In this document: piece after piece, positions 33,414 through 42,729 of the stretch
How positions within the stretch are numbered: the first letter of the stretch is position 1
Layout: every line of letters begins with the position of its first letter
Assembly (NCBI RefSeq): GCF_002368195.1
Contig: NZ_AP018178.1
Location: 4,007,421 to 4,071,420 of the forward strand
Origin: Calothrix sp. NIES-2100
GTDB taxonomy: Bacteria > Cyanobacteriota > Cyanobacteriia > Cyanobacteriales > Nostocaceae
Reading direction: 5' to 3'
Length of the DNA stretch: 64,000 bases
Made by a program: the position numbers and the translations under genes
Notes under the pieces: model-generated
Databases searched by the model: none
Seen by the model: the letters and a program-made list of their open reading frames with translations, nothing else
What the model was told of the DNA's origin: nothing

Positions 33414-33486
33414 TAAATAATTTTATGTGTCGCAAACATTATTTGAATTGGTATCACGTATTTGAACCAAATATTTTTATAGGAAT

Positions 33487-33604
33487 TTAGGGAACTCCAA
33501 AAAATAAATTATGCCAAATTGTTGGGGCGAGGTCACCTCGCCCCTACGAGTTGCAGGTTTGGTAAGTTAATGATTGGAATATTTTTTTATTTGGAAGTCC
33601 CTTA
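33487..33604. mobile_element. MITE-like element, copy 3
   Basis: A 118-bp element with ends TTAGGGAACTCCAAAAAATA and, reading inward from the right, TAAGGGACTTCCAAATAAAA. The centre is a different hairpin (GGGGCGAGG / CCTCGCCCC, 33522-33542) from those in copies 1 and 2. Confidence 0.7.
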
Positions 33605-34421
33605 GTATTGCGCTTGACCCCTACCGTGTGATCTATTTATAGAAAGATGGTGTAATTCCTGAATCTATACAGCAAGACAACTGACATGGGTAGCGCAGTA
33701 AATTATGAAGTTTTAAATAAGGGTATAATTTTTATCTCCTGAAAGTGACATCAGGGAGTTAGTAACAAGAGCAAAATTAATTTTAGGCTTTCTCCTTACT
33801 GCATCAGCCTTCGAGGTAATTTTGAGATACAACCAATTTGCTATACATACTTGTGCTTCAACAAGCCACTACTTAATATTTTTTTTATAAAACAGATTTT
33901 TGGAGAGTCTATTTAAAGATATTATCTAGATTTTTAGAATGTCATTACATTGTGCTTTAATAACTAAAACAAGTCTATTTTGTTTGCCTATTATGAGTGT
34001 AAAATTTCAGATGATGCCTTGTATTTAACCATTTTTTAGCTTGTTTATGTTAAGAAAATACTAATTTTGTGTATTTTTTTAACAACGATTTCGAGCTAAA
34101 TATTACAAGAATTTTGCGAGGCTGTCTGAAAAATCAGAGACTATTGTAAAAATCATGTTATTAACATTTAACTAAGCGTATGTTTGCTATCTATTAGGAG
34201 AATTGAATTTGCTTTTGGTCAAACTCTTTTCTTCTGTACAGACTAACTAAAAATTCAGAATTTACCACCCACATACAGCAAAGCAGAAGCCAAAGAATAG
34301 GTGGGGTTGAGCTTTGTAAGAGCGATTTTTCAGGACAATGTTTGGTTAATTAGTCAAGGGTGATAGGTATCACTCTCGACTTTTTCTCATTCTCAGGCTC
34401 TAAATTTAGGTAATAATTTTT
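33605..34421 (+). promoter_or_regulatory. Long AT-rich leader of the DUF11/RTX gene
   Basis: About 815 bases without a gene or a repeat I can name. Probably holds the promoter and a long leader of the gene at 34422. AGGTAATAATTTTT precedes the start codon. Confidence 0.45.
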
Positions 34422-36743
34422 ATGACTACTCAAAGTTTTAGATATTCTGATTCATCTGATTTGGTAACAAAGTTTGATTCCTCCTCACAGGACAAAAGTC
34501 AAAGCTACTGTGAACCGTTACTAGCCGATTTGTCACTTAAGCAAACTCTATCTAATAGTCCCTTATTATTGGGCAGTCAGGCTACTTTTAAGTTGACATT
34601 AAATAATAGTGGGCCAGCTAATGCAACAGGGGTAAAAATCAAAGATTTATTACCTTCTGGTTTTAGCTTTGTTAGTGCTACTCCTAGCGTCGGTACTTAT
34701 GATAGCAAAACTGGAATTTGGAAGGTCGGTAGTATCAAATCAGGACGTAATGCAACCCTAACCCTGACGGTTAAAGTTGTGGATGCAGCTAGCGCGGCTG
34801 CTTACACTAATGTTGCAGAAATTATTGCGGCTGATCAAAAAGATCCAGATTCAACTGTCAATAATCAAAAACCTTATGAAGATGATTACACCAGTATAAC
34901 TGCACCTGTGATCAAGCTGGATTTAAGCAAAAAGTTTACTAGCGTTACCAAGGAAATTGATGGCAATAAAGATGGCACACCGGAGCAGTTTCTAGCACTT
35001 CCTGGTGATAATGTGTCGTTTCAAATTAAAGTCACGAACAATGGTGTTGCTAATGCTACCAATGTCAAAATCCAAGACGACTTGACGCAGGTTTTGCCAA
35101 TAGGGTTAACAGTGCAAAGTCTCGGTCTGGATGGGGGAATTAATCTCGATACTGCTGGTGGCGGTGATGGCAATATTCAAACAGTTGAGGTGCTGTTTAA
35201 TAATATTGCGCCTGGTGAAGCCAAAACTATTACGGTGAATGCAAAAGTTAGTACTGACTACGTTAAAGCTGTTAATTTATCCGGTCAGATAGGAACGATT
35301 GATCCAAACACAGGGAAGATCAATCCAGAACTTACTGAATATTATAATACACCTTTCACTGGGACATTTTTTCTCCATACTAATGTGCAAAAAGAGGTAA
35401 ATCAAGAAAGGGCAAATTTTGGATTATTAAATATTACAAATAGTGCCGAAATTGTGGCTGTAAACGGTAAAAACCTGAATTCTGGCTCGATTACAGCCAG
35501 TGCGAGGTTAGATGTCTCTAGCTATAAAGTTTCGGGGACATTAAATAACGGACAGGAATTTAAGATTTTTTCGATTGAAAATTTACTTAACCCTAGTAGT
35601 ACAACAGGCTCATTTGCCTTAGATCCTGACCCGGATTTGGTATCAATACCTCTAGGCTTTCCTGTTCTGAATCAATCAGAGTTCTTACCACCAGGTAATA
35701 TTGGTAGTGCGCAATTTTTTGGCAGTTGGACTAAAAGTAACGATCCTCAATACTTAACAGATTTAGCAGCTTGGAAAAATCTCAGTGCTGATAGCAATTT
35801 AGCCAATATTAACGATGAACAAGCGGTGATCGACGCGCTTTTTAATTTTATTGAAGATGGCGTTTATAGCCGCGATCGCTTTGCCAGTGGCTACTTTACT
35901 TTTAATAATGGTACTCAGACAGAAACATTGGTCTTTGATGCTGGTGAATTTACCCCAGGTACAACCAGTTCGGTCAATATTTCTCTGACAGATACAAATG
36001 CAGTTGTTACCGATAGTAATGGTAATTCTGTGGGGACATTTGCTAATTTGCAAACTGCTTTAGACTCATTTAACTTTGCCAATTCTACTGGTGTCAACGT
36101 GACTATTCAAGATGCAAATGGGGATGGGGTAGTTAAAAGCAAATTGCAACAACTTAGCACTTATAATTTTGATAAAAATTGGAAAATTCAAAACGTTACG
36201 ATTGGTAATAATGTCAATCAGGTAATTTTAGCATCAGGAAATAAGGCAGCTAATATTGATTTTTCCCAAGTTAACATTACCAATCCCATTGGGAATTTTC
36301 AATTACAGGGTAATAATGGCAAGGATACAATTACAGGTAGTCGTTTTAATGATGTAATTGTCGGCGGTAACGGGGATGATATTTTGTCTGGTTTTGATGG
36401 AAATGACTCGATTAATGGGGGTAATGGTTGCGATTTGTTAACCGGTGCTAGAGGTGACGATATTTTGACAGGGGGATTGGGTGCTGATGATTTTGTCTTT
36501 GGTGTTAAATTTGGTAACGATACGATTACTGATTTTTGTAAAGGTCAAGACAAAATTGACCTGAGACAACTGAGTCTCATTCAAGGTGCTTTGGACAGTA
36601 ATGGCGATTGTGTGATCAATACCAAGGATAACCTCGCCGATGCGATCGCTGGTAGTCTGAAGCTTGATCTAACCTCTTTAAATGGTGGTACTATCACTTT
36701 CACAGGAGTCACTGCGGTCAATATCTCGGATTTTATTTTTTAA
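34422..36743 (+). CDS. DUF11-domain surface protein with RTX calcium-binding repeats
   Basis: 773 residues. Residues about 33-125 and 170-275 are DUF11-type domains ('LLLGSQATFKLTLNNSGPANATGVKIKDLLPSGF'-like, shown here only in part). The middle (300-620) is an unassigned region rich in Asn, Thr and Gly. From about 635 to 695 stand RTX nonapeptides (GGNGDDILSG, GNDSINGGNG, GDDILTGGLGADDF) that bind calcium. There is no amino-terminal signal peptide, as expected for type I secretion through a carboxy-terminal signal. Followed at 36 bp by a two-partner-secretion protein. Probably exposed on the cell or sheath surface. Confidence 0.85.
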   Translation: MTTQSFRYSDSSDLVTKFDSSSQDKSQSYCEPLLADLSLKQTLSNSPLLLGSQATFKLTLNNSGPANATGVKIKDLLPSGFSFVSATPSVGTYDSKTGIWKVGSIKSGRNATLTLTVKVVDAASAAAYTNVAEIIAADQKDPDSTVNNQKPYEDDYTSITAPVIKLDLSKKFTSVTKEIDGNKDGTPEQFLALPGDNVSFQIKVTNNGVANATNVKIQDDLTQVLPIGLTVQSLGLDGGINLDTAGGGDGNIQTVEVLFNNIAPGEAKTITVNAKVSTDYVKAVNLSGQIGTIDPNTGKINPELTEYYNTPFTGTFFLHTNVQKEVNQERANFGLLNITNSAEIVAVNGKNLNSGSITASARLDVSSYKVSGTLNNGQEFKIFSIENLLNPSSTTGSFALDPDPDLVSIPLGFPVLNQSEFLPPGNIGSAQFFGSWTKSNDPQYLTDLAAWKNLSADSNLANINDEQAVIDALFNFIEDGVYSRDRFASGYFTFNNGTQTETLVFDAGEFTPGTTSSVNISLTDTNAVVTDSNGNSVGTFANLQTALDSFNFANSTGVNVTIQDANGDGVVKSKLQQLSTYNFDKNWKIQNVTIGNNVNQVILASGNKAANIDFSQVNITNPIGNFQLQGNNGKDTITGSRFNDVIVGGNGDDILSGFDGNDSINGGNGCDLLTGARGDDILTGGLGADDFVFGVKFGNDTITDFCKGQDKIDLRQLSLIQGALDSNGDCVINTKDNLADAIAGSLKLDLTSLNGGTITFTGVTAVNISDFIF

Positions 36744-36779
36744 CCTGATTTTCCCCAGTGACGCAATAGACTAAAAGAG

Positions 36780-39700
36780 ATGGTGCATTACAAGTTAATT
36801 AATATTTTGGTCAGCAGTGGAGCGATCGCCTGTACCCTAGGTTTAACCACAAGTGTATGGGCGCAGATTATCCCTGACAATAGTTTAGGCACTGAACGCT
36901 CAATTGTGACTCCGAATGTGCAACACCAAGGTAATGCGATTGAACGCATTGATGGCGGGGCGATTCGGGGTAGTAATTTATTTCACAGCTTCCAAGACTT
37001 CAACGTTGGTAATCAGCAACGAGTCTATTTTGCCAATCCCGCTAGAATTGAGAATATTCTGGGACGAGTGACGGGAAATCAAGCATCGAAGATTTTCGGG
37101 ACTTTGGGAGTATTAGGTAGTGCTAACTTATACTTGATTAATCCTAACGGGATTGTCTTCGGTAAAGATGCGCGGTTGGATATCTCCGGTTCTTTTTTCG
37201 CCAGCACCAGTCACAGCTTGTTATTCGAGAATGGAGAAAAATTTAGTACGCAAAACCCAAAAGCGCCTTCCCTGCTGACTATAAACCAGCTTCCGGGTTT
37301 GGATAGCTGGTTAACGCCTGAAAGTGCGATCGCCGTTCGCGAAGCGTCTCGCAGAGAAGGCGTTGGCAAAGCCATTGCTAACTCTGGTAACTTGTCTGTA
37401 GGGCAAGACTTGACTTTAGTTGGTAAAAATCTTGACTTACAAGGACAGTTGCAAGCAGGTAATAATTTAACTCTGCAAGCTAGCGATACTGTCAAAGTCC
37501 GCGATAGTGTTAATCACCCTTTCATCGCTTCGGCTGGACAACAACTCTTAGTCCAAGGTAATAAAATAGACATATTTGCTTTAAATAATCCTAGCAGTGG
37601 CTTCTTTGCTAGTAACAATATGCTATTGCGTTCCGCCAATTCTATTGGTGGAAATGCACAATTTTTCAGTGGTGGTAATTTTCGCCTCGAACAAATGAAT
37701 GGTCAGGGGGGAGATTTAGCCAGCACTGATGACCCGATTATTCGGGCGAGTGGCGATGTGAGTTTTAATAGTTATACAGGGGCTTCAATCCACATTATTG
37801 CAGGTGGTAGTGTCACAATTGATAGTTTAAATATTACCAGTCCCGATACTACTAATTTTATTAATGAAACAGTCACGCTGGCTGATGGTGTAACGCAAGT
37901 TCCGATTAATGGTAGTGTAAAACCTACTGTTGATATTAGAGCCGGAACAACCGCCTTCAACCCAACAGGAATTACAGGAAATCCTGCGATTTTTTCTCCT
38001 ACTCCCAGCACAGATGGTAATCCTAGCAATGCAAATATCAACATCAATCAAATTTTTAATCAGGGAGGATTGATTTTCTTAACCAATCAGTATCAACCGA
38101 ATCCTATTTTATCCGGTGATATTAATATTAAATTGCTGTTGGGGACATTTACGGCTGACACTGGTGGTGATATTGTCATTGACTCCAAAGGAAAAATTAT
38201 CACCCCCCAATTTATTGCTGCTTCTCAAATCGAGACTTCTAATTCTGTGTTTACCAACCCCGGTGGAAATATCACATTGTTAGCTAAAGGTGATATTTTC
38301 ATGCCATCGGGAACTAAAATTTTTTCCTACGGGTCAGTCGGGGGAAATATTACCTTAAAGAGTCAATCAGCGATTATTCAAGAATCAGCAACTCTGGGAA
38401 ATTCATTTATTGAAACTGCTGCTTTTGGTGCAGGTAAAGGTGGTGATATTACACTCAATGCACCGTTGATTTCTCTGAGTAATTTTGTGCAAAGTAATTT
38501 GCGTACAGGTGCAACAGGCCCTGGTGGGAAGCTGATAATTACGGCTAATTCTTTAGAAGCAAACCAAGCGGAATTATCAAACATTACTCGTGGTGGTAAT
38601 GCTGGTAATGTCATCGTTAATGCTGAGACAATTTCTTTAAATAACTCTCGGTTAGCAAGTCAAACCATAAGTGCAAATGGGGGTAATGCAGGTGATGTGG
38701 AGATTAATACCAAAACCTTTGTCGCCACAAACGGGGGTCAGGTATTTTCCCAAACCCAAGGTGTAGGCAATGCTGGTAATATTACAGTGAATGCGGCGGA
38801 TGCGATCGCCCTCACCGGCACCTTGAATGGGGTTTTTAGTGGTTTTAGTCGCATTGTCTCTGGTTTTGATCAAGGCAATGGCGGTATTATTAAAATTAAA
38901 ACTGGCTCCCTATCTCTGCAACAAGGAGCGCAAATTAAAGCTAGCACGCAAGGAGTTGGCAATGCAGGCAGAATAGAAGTGGAAGCTGCAAAATCCATTG
39001 TCATCGATGGAGCAATTTTATTCTCGAACTCCAATCTTGCTCAAGCAGTGGTAATTCCTAGCGGGATTATTAGCGAAGTCTTACCCGGTTCTAGGGGAGA
39101 AGGTAATATTATTGACATTAAAACTGGTCAACTTTCTGTCAAAAATGGGGCTGTTATCAGTGCTAGTACTGGCTCATCAGGAAGTGCTGGTAATATTTAT
39201 ATCAATGCTAGTGAATCAGTAGCCTTCGATGGTAATCCAGGGGAACGGTTTAAGCCTAGTGGTGCTTATGTGGGAACCGTACAGGGTGGAACCGGAAAAG
39301 CCGGAACCCTGCAAATTACTACACCATCTTTATCTGTCACCAATGGCGCAAAGTTAGAAGCATTAACTGAAAGTGCAGGTACTGAAACTGGTGGGAATAT
39401 TGAGATTCAAGCAAACAAATTAACCCTTGATAATCAAGCCCTAATTTCTGCCGAGACAGCCAGGACTGATGGCGGTAATATTACTTTGAAGTTACCAGAT
39501 TTTTTGTTGTTACGCCGTGGTAGTCGCATTTCCACAACAGCGGGGACTGCTAGAGCAGGTGGAAATGGCGGTAACATTAAAATAGACACGAATTTTATCG
39601 TTACCGTACCCGCAGAAGATAATGATATTAAAGCCGACGCTTTCTCCGGTCGTGGCGGTAATGTCGATATTACAGCCACAGGTATTTTTGGGACTGGGTT

Positions 39701-40175
39701 TCAACAGCAGCCTATCCCTAGGAGGAGTGATATTACAGCTAGTTCTGAGAAAGGCGTTGCGGGAACTGTATCAATTAATAATCCAGAAATTGATCCTAGT
39801 TCCTTGTTAGTAGCGTTAGCAGATCAACCCACTGATCCAAGCGATCGCATAATTGCTAGTTGTGCTGCGACTGAGGGTAATTCCTTTACCATCACAGGAA
39901 GAGGCGGCTTACCAGCAGATCCCACTGCAACTGGTCGCGGTCAAACTTTTTTGTCTGATATGCGAGATTTTACAACTACACATAGCCCCAATCAAGTCAA
40001 TAATTCTTTGCCAAAAATTAGACAATTAATTGTTGCCGCCACAGGTTGGATCATTAATCCACAAGGAGAAGTAGAATTAGTGGCATCTGTACCTCAAGAA
40101 ATATTAAATAAATATCCTGACTGTAGCAATTTATCAAAGTTGAAAAACAATCCAAATAGCTTGGCTAATCCCTAG
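36780..40175 (+). CDS. Two-partner-secretion filamentous-haemagglutinin-like exoprotein
   Basis: 1131 residues. A signal peptide (about 1-29, ending SVWA) precedes the TPS domain ('IERIDGGAIRGSNLFHSFQDF', 'NPNGIVFGKDARLDISGSF'), then a long right-handed beta-helix of repeating GNAGNI/GNGGNI-type turns, and the common cyanobacterial end 'GRGGLPADPTATGRGQTF'. The TPS domain normally targets the protein to a TpsB outer-membrane pore; no tpsB lies in the window. Residues 185-195 (AVREASRREGV) are coded by a GTTCGCGAAGCGTCTC-type interspersed repeat and look inserted between 'PESAI' and 'AIANSGNL'. Probably an adhesin or sheath component in an operon with the DUF11/RTX gene. Confidence 0.9.
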   Translation: MVHYKLINILVSSGAIACTLGLTTSVWAQIIPDNSLGTERSIVTPNVQHQGNAIERIDGGAIRGSNLFHSFQDFNVGNQQRVYFANPARIENILGRVTGNQASKIFGTLGVLGSANLYLINPNGIVFGKDARLDISGSFFASTSHSLLFENGEKFSTQNPKAPSLLTINQLPGLDSWLTPESAIAVREASRREGVGKAIANSGNLSVGQDLTLVGKNLDLQGQLQAGNNLTLQASDTVKVRDSVNHPFIASAGQQLLVQGNKIDIFALNNPSSGFFASNNMLLRSANSIGGNAQFFSGGNFRLEQMNGQGGDLASTDDPIIRASGDVSFNSYTGASIHIIAGGSVTIDSLNITSPDTTNFINETVTLADGVTQVPINGSVKPTVDIRAGTTAFNPTGITGNPAIFSPTPSTDGNPSNANININQIFNQGGLIFLTNQYQPNPILSGDINIKLLLGTFTADTGGDIVIDSKGKIITPQFIAASQIETSNSVFTNPGGNITLLAKGDIFMPSGTKIFSYGSVGGNITLKSQSAIIQESATLGNSFIETAAFGAGKGGDITLNAPLISLSNFVQSNLRTGATGPGGKLIITANSLEANQAELSNITRGGNAGNVIVNAETISLNNSRLASQTISANGGNAGDVEINTKTFVATNGGQVFSQTQGVGNAGNITVNAADAIALTGTLNGVFSGFSRIVSGFDQGNGGIIKIKTGSLSLQQGAQIKASTQGVGNAGRIEVEAAKSIVIDGAILFSNSNLAQAVVIPSGIISEVLPGSRGEGNIIDIKTGQLSVKNGAVISASTGSSGSAGNIYINASESVAFDGNPGERFKPSGAYVGTVQGGTGKAGTLQITTPSLSVTNGAKLEALTESAGTETGGNIEIQANKLTLDNQALISAETARTDGGNITLKLPDFLLLRRGSRISTTAGTARAGGNGGNIKIDTNFIVTVPAEDNDIKADAFSGRGGNVDITATGIFGTGFQQQPIPRRSDITASSEKGVAGTVSINNPEIDPSSLLVALADQPTDPSDRIIASCAATEGNSFTITGRGGLPADPTATGRGQTFLSDMRDFTTTHSPNQVNNSLPKIRQLIVAATGWIINPQGEVELVASVPQEILNKYPDCSNLSKLKNNPNSLANP

Positions 40176-40238
40176 AAAAACCCCAATCTAGTGGACAGTC
40201 GCTACAATCATTAAACTTTCTCAAGAACTGCTATATGA

Positions 40239-40367
40239 TATTACGCTGATAATCAGGTATTACAGTATACTAATAGTACAGAACCAGGTTCATCAGGGTC
40301 GCCTATTTTCGATGATGATTTTCAGGTAGATGGGATTCACCATAGCGGCAAAATGTTAGGCAAGTAA
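40239..40367 (+). pseudogene. Remnant of a V8/trypsin-like serine protease
   Basis: In one frame without interruption the DNA reads YYADNQVLQYTNSTEPG followed by SSGSPIFDDDFQVDGIHHSG and a stop. TEPGSSGSP with IHHSG is the catalytic-serine region of V8-like peptidases. A TGA precedes it in frame and no His/Asp part is upstream, so only the last third survives. It ends 62 bp before an EAD-WD40 gene; trypsin-like peptidase domains are common partners of such proteins. Confidence 0.75.
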
Positions 40368-40429
40368 GGTATTGATGTAATGCAGGAACAAGTGCGATCG
40401 CATTACACAAGGTTGCAGAGGTAATTTAG

Positions 40430-42466
40430 ATGGCAGAAATTAGTGGGGAAATAATTCAAGAATTATCGCGTGTGTTGCAACCATTTATGTGGGATAAACA
40501 ACAACGTCAGGCTTATCTTATTATAGCTTTAGGGACTAATGCAAATGTATTGAATCGTTTGGTATGGGATACACCTGTTGATGTTTTTATTCCCCACATG
40601 GTAAAGGAATTGGTAGCATTTGGAGAAATTACCCCTGGTAAGCCTGCACTTTGTAGTTTATTGGAAGTCATAGGTGAAAATGTAGGCCTAGATAGTCTAC
40701 CAAAAATTGAGAATTTGCTGCGACAGATTAGAGAAGAACTGAGAAACAAACAAAATCAAGTCCCCAAAATTTACATAAATAGCAAATTAATCCAAAAGAT
40801 ATTAACCTTACTTAGACCATTGATGGAAAATGAAAGCCAGCGTCGGGCGTATTTATTCAGGGCATTGGGGACTAATACACCTGTGCAGTATCGGCTAGCT
40901 TTTAATATACCTACGAATGATTTTATTGCTAATTTGGTGAATGAATTAGTTGCTTATGGTGAAACATCTTCTGGTAAACCAGCGCTTTGTGCATTATTGG
41001 AAGTGATTCGTGAGGATGTGGGTGCTGATATCCAGGAACAGATTGATAATTTACTGCAAGAAATTAATACTAGTCAGGTTGAGAATATAGAATCAGAACA
41101 AATATTAACACATGTATTTAAGACAGGAATATTGTTAGACGACTGGCATCAACTAGAAACAGAATTAAATAATTGGTTGGCTCAAGTTGCATCTTCAATA
41201 GAAATTAAAAATATCCAGACTGAGTATAATTATACTGGGGCAACAATTTATGTCAATTTTGTAGAGCCTAAAATCAAGTATAATCTAAATCTACACTTGA
41301 GAGCCAGGGTATTTCACGGTTTAAACGATGCAATAGTCTACAAAGAAATTTATAAATTTTCAGAAACTCAAATCAAAACTTGGACTTCAAATGTTACGTC
41401 TTTATTAATTGATTTGGGGGTTTTTGCTGTAGTAATTTTCCAACCAATTCAACAAGATTTTGGCAAATCAAAAAAACGAGTAGATAGTATAAATAGTCTC
41501 TACAAAAATATTAATACCCTCAGTGGACATTCAGATTCTGTTGTATCCGTTGCTATTAGTCCAGAGGGAAAAATACTTGCTAGTGGCAGTCGCGATCGCA
41601 CAATCAAATTATGGAACTTGACTACCGGAGAATTGCTAACTACTTTAACAGGACACTCCAGCCCAGTTCTCAGTGTTGACTTTAGTCCAGATGGACAAAC
41701 TCTAGCAAGTGCCAGCGACAGGGAATTTCAGGATGGAAATATCAAGTTGTGGGATGTACGTACAGGTAGAGTTCGACAAACTTTAGGCAGTTCTTTGGTT
41801 GCTTTGCGAACTAGTTGTGTCGCCTTTAGCCCAGACGGACAAACCCTCGCCACAGCACATTTTGACGCGGCTATTAGACTTTGGCATATCAGTAATGGAA
41901 AAGAGATACGTACCTTAAGGGGGCATGGATGGGATGTCAATTATGTTACATTTAGTCGTGATGGACGGTTTTTAGTCAGTGGTGGAGTTGATGGTGCAAT
42001 CATAATTTGGAATTGGCGCAATGGGCAGAGAATAGGTACGCTAAATCGCCCTGCTGATTTTTTTAGTTCGATAGTATCTTGGTTAGACCGTTCGGTAGGA
42101 TCAATTCGGTCAGTTGCTATTAGTCCTGATGGAGAAATTATTGCTAGTGGAGGTAGTAGTGTCGGTGATAATGGTGTTTTTAATCCACCAATAAAACTAT
42201 GGAACGCAAGCACTGGAAATGAACTGCGTATTCTTACTGGACACAGAGATTCTGTGAATGCGATCGCATTTAATCCAGACGGAAAAATCCTTGCCAGTGG
42301 AGGTGAAGATAATACAATCAGGATTTGGAATTATCAAACAGCAGAACTAATACAGACTCTTGAACCTCAAAGTCTGGTAAATTCTCTTGCTTTCAGTCCT
42401 CATGGCAAAATTTTAGTTAGTGGTACTGATGATTTCCAAATTAGGATTTGGGAGCTATCTTCTTAA
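40430..42466 (+). CDS. Tandem effector-associated-domain / WD40 protein
   Basis: 678 residues. Two helical domains of about 100 residues in tandem (5-105 and 118-215) share the pattern LxPFM-(x)-QR.AYL..ALGTN...RL.(W/F)..P...FI..(M/L)V.ELVA(F/Y)GE...GKPALC.LLEVI...VG, which I recognise as an effector-associated domain (EAD8-like). Residues 225-355 form an unassigned alpha/beta segment, then seven WD40 repeats (365-678; 'LSGHSDSVVSVAISPEGKILASGS' style) close a beta-propeller. No signal peptide or membrane helix. EADs are adaptor domains that bring proteases, CHAT or NTPase effectors together in predicted bacterial conflict and cell-death systems. A protease remnant lies upstream and a CHAT gene downstream. 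Confidence 0.85.
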   Translation: MAEISGEIIQELSRVLQPFMWDKQQRQAYLIIALGTNANVLNRLVWDTPVDVFIPHMVKELVAFGEITPGKPALCSLLEVIGENVGLDSLPKIENLLRQIREELRNKQNQVPKIYINSKLIQKILTLLRPLMENESQRRAYLFRALGTNTPVQYRLAFNIPTNDFIANLVNELVAYGETSSGKPALCALLEVIREDVGADIQEQIDNLLQEINTSQVENIESEQILTHVFKTGILLDDWHQLETELNNWLAQVASSIEIKNIQTEYNYTGATIYVNFVEPKIKYNLNLHLRARVFHGLNDAIVYKEIYKFSETQIKTWTSNVTSLLIDLGVFAVVIFQPIQQDFGKSKKRVDSINSLYKNINTLSGHSDSVVSVAISPEGKILASGSRDRTIKLWNLTTGELLTTLTGHSSPVLSVDFSPDGQTLASASDREFQDGNIKLWDVRTGRVRQTLGSSLVALRTSCVAFSPDGQTLATAHFDAAIRLWHISNGKEIRTLRGHGWDVNYVTFSRDGRFLVSGGVDGAIIIWNWRNGQRIGTLNRPADFFSSIVSWLDRSVGSIRSVAISPDGEIIASGGSSVGDNGVFNPPIKLWNASTGNELRILTGHRDSVNAIAFNPDGKILASGGEDNTIRIWNYQTAELIQTLEPQSLVNSLAFSPHGKILVSGTDDFQIRIWELSS

Positions 42467-42554
42467 CTTACAGCATATTGCAACTTGGTGAGATACAGAT
42501 TATCGTCGATCCTAGGGAACGGCCGTTCTCTACCTGTGTACTTCATTTTATTTT

Positions 42555-42613
42555 GTAGTGCGGGCATCTTGCCCGCTTGGACAATAAAGTAGGGAGCAAG
42601 ATGCTCCCACTAC
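42555..42613. repeat. Palindromic repeat GTAGTGCGGGCATCTTGCCC
   Basis: Left GTAGTGCGGGC ATCTT GCCCGC hairpin and right GGGAGCAAGATGCTCCC ACTAC hairpin, with ends GTAGTG / CACTAC pairing. Shares (A)GCATCTTGC cores with the centres of MITE copies 1 and 2. It lies in the upstream region of the CHAT gene and creates a spurious upstream frame. Confidence 0.8.
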
Positions 42614-42729
42614 TGTCTTTTTTTCAAAATTGGGATGCTCCCGTTAATTTTTCGTTACTCGTCACTCTTCTTGTGGGTGAGATTTGTCGGATTCAGATTC
42701 ATTTACCTAAAAAACGCTGTTTAAATTAT

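Noticed and set aside
33039..34421. Search for a tRNA or other RNA gene in the long spacer
   Set aside because: No cloverleaf, T-loop GGTTCGA or recognisable riboswitch core was found; only repeats and AT-rich leader.
42577..42729. Upstream extension of the CHAT gene
   Set aside because: It lies in a palindromic repeat and gives no signal-like or family-like sequence; ATG 42730 directly precedes the basic and hydrophobic signal region.
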